Assembly (NCBI GenBank): GCA_024401215.1
Contig: JAKSLL010000012.1
Span: forward strand, 1 to 64,000
Source of the DNA: Bacteroidaceae bacterium
GTDB lineage: Bacteria > Bacteroidota > Bacteroidia > Bacteroidales > Bacteroidaceae
Length of the DNA: 64,000 bases
Direction: 5' to 3'
The notes under the pieces are model-generated. The model did not search any database and had not been told where the DNA came from. It saw nothing but the letters and a program-made list of their open reading frames with translations. Positions 38,911-46,804 of this stretch are shown here, piece by piece. The translations under genes were made by a program, and so were the position numbers. How positions within the stretch are numbered: position 1 is the first letter of the stretch; every line of letters starts with the position of its first letter.

Positions 38911-39046
38911 TTGCAACTCATTCTGTTTTAGAAGTTTAAGAGGAATTGATGGGACGTTTTCCATATACAGACATTTGTCATTTTAACAACACTTCAACTT
39001 CTCTTTAACTACACTTTAACTCCCCAACAAGTGGAGCGAAACTTAT
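38911..39046 (-). repeat. Interspersed repeat family, copy C (degraded)
   Basis: Inverted relative to copy A. The outer end (CAAGTGGAGCGAAACTTATA), CTTTAACTACACTTTAACTC units and GACATTTGTC are conserved, but the central core is strongly diverged. It sits inside the degradation operon. Confidence 0.5.
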
Positions 39047-39071
39047 ACTAATTAAACAAACATATTGACAA

Positions 39072-41594
39072 TTAATAATTCAAAGATTTAAGCCGTCTTA
39101 GCGCTTCAATATAGTAATAGTCGGCATAGTTGATGCTCGCATCCACCTCGCTTCCTGCAGGCATGTTGCCCACGGAGTGAAGAAGAAAGGCAGGCTTCTT
39201 GTCACGACACTGATATTCAGTCGATGAGAGCGTTGTGAGAATTGCTACTGCCTGTTCAAGGTACGTCTTCCCTTTCTCGCCGCCAACATAGTCCGACAGT
39301 TCTATGAGACCACAGGCGATGACAGCCGCTGCACTTGCATCACGGAACGTGTGAGGTGCCATCGGGTCACCCATATCCCAAAGAGGGATGCCATCAGCAG
39401 GAAGTTGACGAAGCATAACATCGGTAACCTTTTGGGCGAAGTCAAGGAACCTCTGCTCATTAGTATAGCGATAAACCATCGTGTAGCCATAGATAGCCCA
39501 AGCCTGACCACGACTCCAGAGCGTATTGTTTGCAAACCCCTGATGGGTACAGTTGTAGAGATGCTTTCCACTAAAAGGGTCATACACAGCCACATGGTTC
39601 ACCGTTCCGTCGGGACGGAAATGGTATCGCATGGTAGTGTCGGCATGGTTCACCGCAATGTCATATAATTCCTTCTTACCCGAAAAGAACAGAAGTTCGA
39701 GATTTATCATGTTGTCAATGATTGTGTTGTGCCCCTTGAACATCTCCACGTTTCTCGGCCATGAGAGCATTGTACCAACACGAGGATTGAAGAGAGTTGC
39801 GAGAGTGTCGGCTGCAGCAAGAAACACCTTGCGGTAATGCTCTTTCAATTCATAATTTTCGTTTGGGGTTTTGTCCAGCCATTCATACCCCTTCATAAAA
39901 CTTCCTATCATCTGGAAACCAAGGTCGTGGTCATACACTTTCTGATAGGCGAGAAATTCAAGCTCTTTGGTGTATCTTTTTGCGTGGAGCGTGTCGTCCA
40001 CCATCCAAAGTATGCCTGGCCAGAAGCCACTGCACCATTCCTCAGCAGTCTTTGCATCGCGCAGATTCCAATGATTTTCGTCAGCACCGATGTTACGAGG
40101 AATGCGAGTGTAGTCTGCAGGAGAAAGCTCCTCCATAGAACGCTTAGCCTGATTGACACAATACTCAATCTGTGCATCTACATTTAATTTTTCTGCCACG
40201 AAGGCTGTCTTGACTTTACCATCCTCAAAGCGATAGCCATTGCGGGAGATAGCATCCTTTGGCTCGTATTCGTAAACGAAACTATTAGGATCGTTGATGT
40301 CACCCATCTTGCGCACAGGCTTCAAGTCCCAGTACTCAGGCCAACAATCCACGTTGCGAACAAGCGAGAGACGTGATATGCCGTTAAGCCTTATCACTGG
40401 CTCTTCGTATATAGAGTAGTCGCGCCTCTCGTTCATCAGAAACTGCTTAGGAGCAGGAACGGACGAAATAGAATCCACCTCTGTGCCTTGATAGAAGAGC
40501 AGCGAGCCAAAACCAGGGTTGTCGCATGTAAAACCAGCACCTTCTGGACGCACATAGTGACCAAGCACTTTCGCTGTATAAGGCATGTCGAGATGCTTGC
40601 GACCCACATAGTGGTTGTAGGCAATCTCGAACACCGCTCTCCACTGACCCAGAGCGGCATTGCTCAGACATGACCAGTTGCAATACTTGCCTGTTTGATC
40701 TTTCCATGTGAAGAAAGGAACTTCGTAGCCAAGATTAGCCTTAGACGAGTATTCATACCCTACCATCACCCTATTGTCAAGAGCACCATAAAGGTCATCT
40801 CCTTGAGACCAAGCAATCTCGCAAATCTCAGCCAACTGACCGAGTCCGAGCATCACGTGAGCTTGGTCACGCCCTGACTCCTGACACTGACCGCTTGCAG
40901 CCACATAATAAGGTAGCGCGCCATTGTCGTTGCCATAAAGGAAATACTCCGTAGCACGCTGATACTGAGCTTTATCATCACAATACACACCGATAGCCAT
41001 ACGCATCTTACACACAGCCGCCCCCCAATTTCCGTTTGCATAAGGCGACATGCGTTCGAACTCGTCAAGCACAGGCAGGAAAGCACTACGAAACATTTTC
41101 TCCGACAATTTCGTGTCCTCCTTTGTCCATCCCGAACCTTTGGTGTAACGCATCAATTCGCATGCATTGATGAATATAGCCCCTTGTAAGGCAGCGCAGA
41201 GCGGAGCGTCATGGCCATCAATTCGAGTGAGTTCTCGGCTGTAGGCACGAATAATCTCCATCGACTTCTGAGCATGAGCCTCTCCGCCTTCAATGACATA
41301 GAGCAGCGCATTGTAATAGGCGGCGAGGAAATCGTTCTCGCATGCCCCCTTGGTATTTCCATACTGACCATCGCGAGCAATGATGTCGAAAGGTCCATTC
41401 ATCTTATAGTCTGCGCTTGATTTTGCATCTGCGACAAGCTTCTTGTACGAGCCCATAGCGACAGCATTCTCTTCCGCACGGAGGCTACGCATTCGTTGAA
41501 TGGATTCCTTCGAATGCAGCAATCCTGGATGGTTGAATGCCTGACATAGGCTAAGCATCGAGAGAAATGATATAAATATGATTAGTCTTTTCAT
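39072..41594 (-). CDS. Bifunctional polysaccharide lyase - GH88 unsaturated uronyl hydrolase
   Basis: This 840-aa secreted protein has a signal peptide (1-19). Residues ~20-400 form an alginate_lyase-type (alpha/alpha) domain: 'FNHPGLLHSKESIQRMR', 'YANGNWGAAVCKMRMAIGVY', 'QCQESGRDQAHVMLGLGQ'. Residues ~465-840 are a GH88 domain with 'WCSGFWPGILW', the Asp557 motif YDHDLGF, the Asp627 motif TIIDNMINLELL and 'SRGQAWAIYG'. Those two Asp residues correspond to the known GH88 catalytic pair. The lyase would leave a 4,5-unsaturated uronate at each new non-reducing end and the GH88 half would hydrolyse it. It lies 34 nt after the GH28-like gene in one operon. The exact uronan is unknown. Confidence 0.8.
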   Translation of the reverse strand: MKRLIIFISFLSMLSLCQAFNHPGLLHSKESIQRMRSLRAEENAVAMGSYKKLVADAKSSADYKMNGPFDIIARDGQYGNTKGACENDFLAAYYNALLYVIEGGEAHAQKSMEIIRAYSRELTRIDGHDAPLCAALQGAIFINACELMRYTKGSGWTKEDTKLSEKMFRSAFLPVLDEFERMSPYANGNWGAAVCKMRMAIGVYCDDKAQYQRATEYFLYGNDNGALPYYVAASGQCQESGRDQAHVMLGLGQLAEICEIAWSQGDDLYGALDNRVMVGYEYSSKANLGYEVPFFTWKDQTGKYCNWSCLSNAALGQWRAVFEIAYNHYVGRKHLDMPYTAKVLGHYVRPEGAGFTCDNPGFGSLLFYQGTEVDSISSVPAPKQFLMNERRDYSIYEEPVIRLNGISRLSLVRNVDCWPEYWDLKPVRKMGDINDPNSFVYEYEPKDAISRNGYRFEDGKVKTAFVAEKLNVDAQIEYCVNQAKRSMEELSPADYTRIPRNIGADENHWNLRDAKTAEEWCSGFWPGILWMVDDTLHAKRYTKELEFLAYQKVYDHDLGFQMIGSFMKGYEWLDKTPNENYELKEHYRKVFLAAADTLATLFNPRVGTMLSWPRNVEMFKGHNTIIDNMINLELLFFSGKKELYDIAVNHADTTMRYHFRPDGTVNHVAVYDPFSGKHLYNCTHQGFANNTLWSRGQAWAIYGYTMVYRYTNEQRFLDFAQKVTDVMLRQLPADGIPLWDMGDPMAPHTFRDASAAAVIACGLIELSDYVGGEKGKTYLEQAVAILTTLSSTEYQCRDKKPAFLLHSVGNMPAGSEVDASINYADYYYIEALRRLKSLNY

Positions 41595-41628
41595 TCTTAA
41601 TTATATTACTTGTACTGAGAAAGTTGAA

Positions 41629-43032
41629 TTACTTAATCTCCACCTTCTTTCCGTTCACACGAATGTTATCGAAGTGAAGGTCGCTGACAGCATGCTCAGC
41701 GTCATAGCTCTTGATGATGTCAGGTACAAGACTCTTCTCATCTCCGTTGTACTGAACGTCCTTCACCCACACATCGCGGATGTAGTTGCCCGGAGCGCGA
41801 TTGTACTTCTCCGAGAAGTTCACCTGGATATTGAAGAGAGCAGCCTTCACCACATCCTCGATGCGAATGTTCGTGAAATGAATGTCTTCGACCATGTTTT
41901 TGTCACCACATCGCACCGCCATGATGCCATCACAGTCGGCAGAGAGAATATCACAGTCCTCAATGCGCACGTCGTGAAGCAGTTCGCCGTTATCCGAACG
42001 GTCATCGCCATGACTGCCAATATTGAACGGATGAGCGAGGTCATTGAAGATTGTAGCACGACGAATGCATATATTCTCAGTACCACCCCAATACCACCAA
42101 CGGTGGTTGTAAATGGCAAAGGCATCATCGTTGTTCCTCAAAAATACATCCTCCACCACCACATTCTTGCAACACATCATATCTACTCCGTCGCTCCAAG
42201 GATGACGCGAGAAGCTGCGCAAATTACGAATAGTGACACCCTCTGACTGTCCGCCAAACACAGTATAGTGCTGAGGGTTGATGACCGTAAGACCATCAAC
42301 AAGCACGTTTTTAGAATATGTGATTTCCACACCTCGTAAAGGGTTGAGCAGCACACCTCGACCGATGATGCGAACGTTCTCTGCTCTATCAACAATAAGG
42401 CGAGCCCGAACCACAGCGCCAGGAGCGATATATACTGTCGCCCCACTTGGAATCTTAATCTCTGTACTTGGCAGATCGTGAGGCTTGTGGATTCCAGGGC
42501 CAAAGTAGATGAGACGAGGGTTCTTTACGAACACGTCGTGGCTGTTGGTAGTCTTCCAGTTGACATCCTGCTTCGAATCAGGGTCTGGAGCATCATAAGT
42601 TTCAAGTTCTTTTCCATCAACGAAGATGTGGAGGCAGTGTTCACGGTCACCATTGATGTCCACCTCAAGTGCATAACTTCTATTGTCCTTCACGCCTGGG
42701 ATGCAGAACTGAATCGTCGAGTCATTGACCACCTTATGCTTGATGCCCTTCGACAGAGGACGCACCACAGCTTCCTTAATTTTATCGCCACACTTGACAA
42801 CCTGCAACACGACTTCCTTTTCCGTCTCGAACTGACACCACGAAGCCTTCTGTACCTTCTTGTGCGGATTGACCTCACACATGTATGTCTTCACCTTCTG
42901 CCCATCGGCAGTAACTGAAAAATCGTTCATGGGAGTCAGCCCATCCTTCCCTTCAGGATAGTCGTATGTCTTAACTTGCGCATTGCAAAAATATGCAATG
43001 GTGAGCATGGTAATCAACAATAATTTCTTCAT
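41629..43032 (-). CDS. GH28/GH49-like beta-helix glycoside hydrolase, first gene of the degradation operon
   Basis: This 467-aa protein has a signal peptide (1-18). Residues 1-170 form a beta-rich N-domain and ~170-460 a right-handed beta-helix. The helix carries 'VRIIGRGVLLNP', Asp281/Asp284 in SDGVD, Asp302-Asp303 in NNDDAFAIY, 'GSHGDD' (His341) and 'VRIEDCD'. These align with the GH28 NTD, DD, GHG and RIK motifs, but Ser replaces the first Asn and Glu replaces the Lys. The 'NNDDAFAIY...RRATIFN' stretch also resembles GH49. It probably cleaves a galacturonate- or related glycan-containing polymer in the periplasm. It is divergent from the membrane regulator across a copy of the interspersed repeat. 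Confidence 0.7.
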   Translation of the reverse strand: MKKLLLITMLTIAYFCNAQVKTYDYPEGKDGLTPMNDFSVTADGQKVKTYMCEVNPHKKVQKASWCQFETEKEVVLQVVKCGDKIKEAVVRPLSKGIKHKVVNDSTIQFCIPGVKDNRSYALEVDINGDREHCLHIFVDGKELETYDAPDPDSKQDVNWKTTNSHDVFVKNPRLIYFGPGIHKPHDLPSTEIKIPSGATVYIAPGAVVRARLIVDRAENVRIIGRGVLLNPLRGVEITYSKNVLVDGLTVINPQHYTVFGGQSEGVTIRNLRSFSRHPWSDGVDMMCCKNVVVEDVFLRNNDDAFAIYNHRWWYWGGTENICIRRATIFNDLAHPFNIGSHGDDRSDNGELLHDVRIEDCDILSADCDGIMAVRCGDKNMVEDIHFTNIRIEDVVKAALFNIQVNFSEKYNRAPGNYIRDVWVKDVQYNGDEKSLVPDIIKSYDAEHAVSDLHFDNIRVNGKKVEIK

Positions 43033-43066
43033 ATAATATATGTTTTAGTCACAATTTATTATTTAT

Positions 43067-43208
43067 ACAAGTTTCGCGCCTCTTGTTGTGGAGTTAAAAA
43101 GAAGTTAAAGGGTAGTTAAAGTGACAAATGTCCGACAAGGCAAACGCCTCTTTAACTCCGAGCGAAGCGATAACTCCTCTTTAACTCCCCAAAACGAGCA
43201 AGTTGCAA
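43067..43208 (+). repeat. Interspersed repeat family, copy D
   Basis: Very similar to copy A throughout, including the hairpin head, GTTAAAG units, the CTCCGAGCGAAGCGATAACT core and the GCAAGTTGCAA tail. It lies just upstream of the GH28-like start codon, so it would be in the leader RNA if the operon starts at 43279 or 43407. Confidence 0.7.
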
Positions 43209-43569
43209 CTTTCTCGCAATATGAAAATAGCGTTTGTCGCGAAGCGGTACGCGTTTCTAATTTTCGTATTGCAAAGGTATATAAATTCTTTTGATTTAAT
43301 CTGCATTTCCAACACTAACGTCAAAAAGTTTCTTTTGAATTATTGGTGACTGCCGTTGATATTGATTGCTCAAGAAACTTAAGACGTTCAACAAATAATT
43401 CGACTGCAAAGTTAGTGCTTCAAACTCTCATATATGTAATAAACAGGTGATAAAAATGTTTTTCTTTATCGCAACAAACAAATTGCACTCCCACTATTTG
43501 GTTTTCAGCTATTTGAACTAAATACAAAAGTAGTTCGCCAATTTCAGCGAACTATTATTGCTTTTTTTC

Positions 43570-43600
43570 TTTGAATATTTATTTGCTTTTATTACCTTTG
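43570..43600 (+). promoter_or_regulatory. Promoter of the membrane AraC regulator
   Basis: TTTG (43570-43573) and TACCTTTG (43593-43600) are separated by 19 bp. It lies downstream of the Met at 43558 and so rules out that codon, supporting translation from 43645. Confidence 0.7.
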
Positions 43601-43644
43601 TTCATACATTTAATAACATATCTGACAAAGTCAACTTTACTACA

Positions 43645-46458
43645 ATGAAACGTTCGTTTATCCTCATACTGATAACCCTACTCACTTGGTCGTTCACACA
43701 AGCTCAGATTCAAGACACATGTAGGATAAGTTCCCTTGATGGTTTGCCCGATGACAATGTCAACTGCATCTTTAAGGATCACCGAGGATTGATGTGGTTT
43801 GCCACCGACAAGGGTGTTACATGCTACAACGGCGCATCCATAGTGAATGTGGAGTGGGAAGACAAGCAGTTCCGACGTGTTGTTGACATCAAGGAGGATG
43901 TGCAAGGTCGCATCTTTGTTGCCACGAACGACGGCATCTTCAAGGTTGAGATGAACGACTTCATACTTAAACTCATCTATCCTGATTGTACAGAGATAAA
44001 CTCCCTACTTATCACAACAGATGGCACCTTGTACGCTTGCAGCAACCATGGGCTGTATAAATGCAACGAACAAAACAGCCCTCTGCTCATCACCTTTGAA
44101 GACAATGTCATGTCGGAAGAGAACGCCACAACCAACATCTGCGCATCAACCGAGAACGATAAGCTACTATGGGTGTGTTCCAATCGTAAACTCTACAGCA
44201 TCGACACCATCACGGGAAAGCGTCATTGCTACGACCTCACACACCTCATAGGAGCATCCTCCCGTATGACAACAATAGCAAGTTATAAGAACAACCTTTA
44301 CATAGGCACAAAGGACAGAGGCGTGCTACGATTCTGCACAAAGGAAAAGAAAGCGCAGTTCTACCCTCTCTTGCCAGAAGGCGATGTGCGCGACTTGAAT
44401 GTGGATGCGCAAGGACATCTCAACGTCAGCATGTACAACTTCTACGAGGTTGACATTGACAAAAACTCCATTGTGCGCACAACAAAGTCGCACAGCGCAT
44501 ATACAAGTCTTCATGACACAGACTTGGGAGTCACATGGTTTGGACACTATCTCGAAGGTCTTGCATACAACTATCACAAACGTCAGCTTGTCAGCCACTT
44601 CACCTACAAGAACTTCGACTCATGCACTCTGTTCGTGCGCTCACTATGCAAACATGGCAATGACATACTAATTGGCACTCGCGAAGGCTTCTATCACATC
44701 AACAGCCTTACCGAGACATGCCGCTACTTCGCCCCTAAAGAAATAGGAGCTAACATCGTCACCGACATCGTGTGGTTCGCAGGACGTTTTGTACTTGCAA
44801 CATGGGAGTTCGGCATCAGAACCTATGATCCTCTCACCCATACAGTAAGCCTACCAGAGGCATTCAACGAACAAGACGAAACCTTTCACTTTGACATGGG
44901 CGACTTCTCAAGCCTCACCGTCTCGCAAGACAAGAAAACACTCGTGGCAGTAGGCAACCAAGGCTGTTTCTTCTTCGACCAAGAAATGCGCTGCCAGCAC
45001 AACTACAACTCCAAGAATTCAAAACTGCACAACGAATACATTACATCTGCATTCTTCGACAATCAAGGAATATTGTGGATAGGTTCTATGAAACGTCTCT
45101 ACATGTTCGACCTTCAGAACCGCACCTTCATTAGTCGTTTTCCAAAGCCATTCTTCGACAATACACAATATCTCGCTTTCAGCCAGGATACGGACGGCGA
45201 TGTGCTTGCCTTTGGAGAGGGGAAAATCTTCAAGTGCAAATCAGACCTCAGTTCCTACACCACATTCGACCTCAGCCTTTCACCAGGATGCGGCAACATT
45301 TACTTTGTCCATCCCCACAAAGGGCAATACCTCGTAGGCACGTCCCTTGGCCTCTTTCTCTTCGATAAGGACTTCAAGCAATATAAACAATATTCATTCT
45401 CCGATAACCTTCCCACACTGGCTTTCAACAAGTCTGAGATACAGCAGATGGAGGACGGCTCGCTCTGGATGGCAACAAACAAGGGCATAATAAGCCTCTC
45501 ATCTCTCCAACTAGACAAACTGAACGACAGCGTGAAAGGGAAAGTGATACTCGACAAACTGTGGATAAGCAACAAGGTGGTATCGCCCAACACGTTATAC
45601 TCCATGATAGACAACCCAGAGATAAGCATTTCCTGGACTTTCGGCAGCGAGGACATCTCCTTCGTTCCTCTCCTCCTTGACTATTCGCTCAACATCGCAA
45701 AGCTCTACGAATACAAGATTGACAATGGCGACTTCTCCGCCTCACGAGATCGTGAGACAGTCAACATCGGCTCACTATCCCTTGGCACCCATACCATCAC
45801 CATCCGCCTTGCTGGTCACCCCGAAACAACAACGCGCTACACCGTCACCGTCCTACCATCAGCACTCTTCTTCTTCGAAATAATCTTCTTCATCCTCCTG
45901 TGTGTCAGTATCTTCGTAGGCATCGACATGCGCAAGCGCTGGAAAAAGCGTAAACAGAAGCTACTCCTAAAACATAAGCTCGAACGTGAGATTTCTGCCC
46001 AAAACGCCATTGTTGACATGAAGCGACAGCAACTCGCTGAGCAAGAAGCGCAAGAGCATGCTTTGGAGGAGGCACGCCGTCAGCGCACATCCACAAGGGA
46101 GTTCAAGGAACTACAAGCAAAGATGAAACAATACATGGAGTTAGAGCGGCCGTATCGCAACCCTAACTTCCGTCTCAGCGACCTTGCCAAAGCCGTCGAT
46201 TCTACTCCTGCAGCCATCTCACTGATGCTCAACGAAAGTTTGAAAACCAACTTCTACGACTACATCAACCGCTACCGACTTGAAGACTTCAAGCACAAAT
46301 ACAAGTCGCCAACAAACCAGAACCTCTCCACATCTGCTCTCTACGAGAAATGCGGATTCAAGAAGACCACCTTCTTCGCTGCCTTTAAGAAGTTTGAAGG
46401 ATGCACACCATTAGAATGGATGAAAAAAAATGATTGCGAGCGAACAAGTCAACCTTAG
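43645..46458 (+). CDS. Membrane sensor-regulator: propeller, Y_Y_Y, TM, coiled coil, AraC HTH (no kinase)
   Basis: The start at 43645 (MKRSFILILITLLTWSFTQAQ) gives a signal peptide and lies 45 bp after a good promoter. The 937-aa product has periplasmic propeller repeats (LPDDNVNCIFKDHRGLMWF, GILWIGSMKRLYMFD, GSLWMATNKGIISL), a Y_Y_Y-like Ig domain (~660-730), one TM near 741-762, a charged coiled coil (~765-830) and a C-terminal AraC HTH (~838-937; SDLAKAVDSTPAAISLMLNE, ALYEKCGFKKTTFFAAFKKFEG). Classical HTCS proteins carry histidine kinase and receiver domains between TM and HTH; here both are absent. It probably senses oligosaccharides in the periplasm and directly activates the divergent operon. 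Confidence 0.85.
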   Translation: MKRSFILILITLLTWSFTQAQIQDTCRISSLDGLPDDNVNCIFKDHRGLMWFATDKGVTCYNGASIVNVEWEDKQFRRVVDIKEDVQGRIFVATNDGIFKVEMNDFILKLIYPDCTEINSLLITTDGTLYACSNHGLYKCNEQNSPLLITFEDNVMSEENATTNICASTENDKLLWVCSNRKLYSIDTITGKRHCYDLTHLIGASSRMTTIASYKNNLYIGTKDRGVLRFCTKEKKAQFYPLLPEGDVRDLNVDAQGHLNVSMYNFYEVDIDKNSIVRTTKSHSAYTSLHDTDLGVTWFGHYLEGLAYNYHKRQLVSHFTYKNFDSCTLFVRSLCKHGNDILIGTREGFYHINSLTETCRYFAPKEIGANIVTDIVWFAGRFVLATWEFGIRTYDPLTHTVSLPEAFNEQDETFHFDMGDFSSLTVSQDKKTLVAVGNQGCFFFDQEMRCQHNYNSKNSKLHNEYITSAFFDNQGILWIGSMKRLYMFDLQNRTFISRFPKPFFDNTQYLAFSQDTDGDVLAFGEGKIFKCKSDLSSYTTFDLSLSPGCGNIYFVHPHKGQYLVGTSLGLFLFDKDFKQYKQYSFSDNLPTLAFNKSEIQQMEDGSLWMATNKGIISLSSLQLDKLNDSVKGKVILDKLWISNKVVSPNTLYSMIDNPEISISWTFGSEDISFVPLLLDYSLNIAKLYEYKIDNGDFSASRDRETVNIGSLSLGTHTITIRLAGHPETTTRYTVTVLPSALFFFEIIFFILLCVSIFVGIDMRKRWKKRKQKLLLKHKLEREISAQNAIVDMKRQQLAEQEAQEHALEEARRQRTSTREFKELQAKMKQYMELERPYRNPNFRLSDLAKAVDSTPAAISLMLNESLKTNFYDYINRYRLEDFKHKYKSPTNQNLSTSALYEKCGFKKTTFFAAFKKFEGCTPLEWMKKNDCERTSQP

Positions 46459-46462
46459 TAAT

Positions 46463-46508
46463 TACGAAAAACTTCGCTCCACATGCTGTAGAGTTAATGG
46501 ATAGTTAA
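46463..46508 (+). repeat. Interspersed repeat family, copy E (head only)
   Basis: ACTTCGCTCCACATGCTGTA and a GTTAATGGATAGTTAA stretch match the opening of the family. The copy stops exactly where the inverted-repeat element at 46509 begins, and no remaining part is visible on the far side. Confidence 0.45.
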
Positions 46509-46792
46509 GTGATGATATAATAATTCAACTTTCGCACGTGTGCCTGGAAGGCACTACAGCCTCGTAGAGGCGGTCAGTAACCGGGGGCAACGCCCTCGGA
46601 ATCAGGATACAAAGTAACATCTGCCTGGAGGGCAGTACCTCATTCGCTAGGCAAGGTAGTGCCCTCCAGGCACCTGAGTCGGGTGGTTCTTTGTGTCCGG
46701 CAGCATCTCCTTCGTCGATGCAACCGGTTACTAAGATACTGGCTTCCAGCCAGAACACTACGTGCGAAACTCTTGAATTATTTTACCATCAC
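46509..46792. mobile_element. MITE- or REP-like element with ~35-bp terminal inverted repeats
   Basis: The left end (GTGATGATATAATAATTCA, then CTTTCGCACGTGTG) is matched by the reverse complement of the right end (GTGATGGTAAAATAATTCA, then GTTTCGCACGTAGTG). The interior holds a 19-bp near-perfect hairpin (46622-46640 with 46654-46672, 18 of 19 pairs) and a second hairpin CCGGGGGC/GCCCTCGG at 46581-46599. There is no credible ORF. It fills the gap between convergent genes, so it could also act as a bidirectional terminator. Confidence 0.6.
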
Positions 46793-46804
46793 ATAATAAT
46801 CGTG

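Larger units (their letters stand above)
43033..43644. other. Divergent regulatory region between degradation operon and regulator
   Basis: It contains repeat copy D, two minus-strand -7 boxes without a good -33 (TACCTTTG at 43279-43272 and TAACTTTG at 43414-43407), and the regulator's promoter. A -7 without a -33 suits an activator-dependent promoter for the GH28-headed operon. Confidence 0.45.

Noticed and set aside
43558-43644. Upstream start for the membrane AraC regulator
   Set aside because: The Met at 43558 lies before the -33 box of the gene's promoter, so it would not be in the mRNA; the Met at 43645 begins a normal signal peptide.
46525-46758. 77-aa minus-strand frame
   Set aside because: It lies wholly in the inverted-repeat element and follows the hairpin arms.
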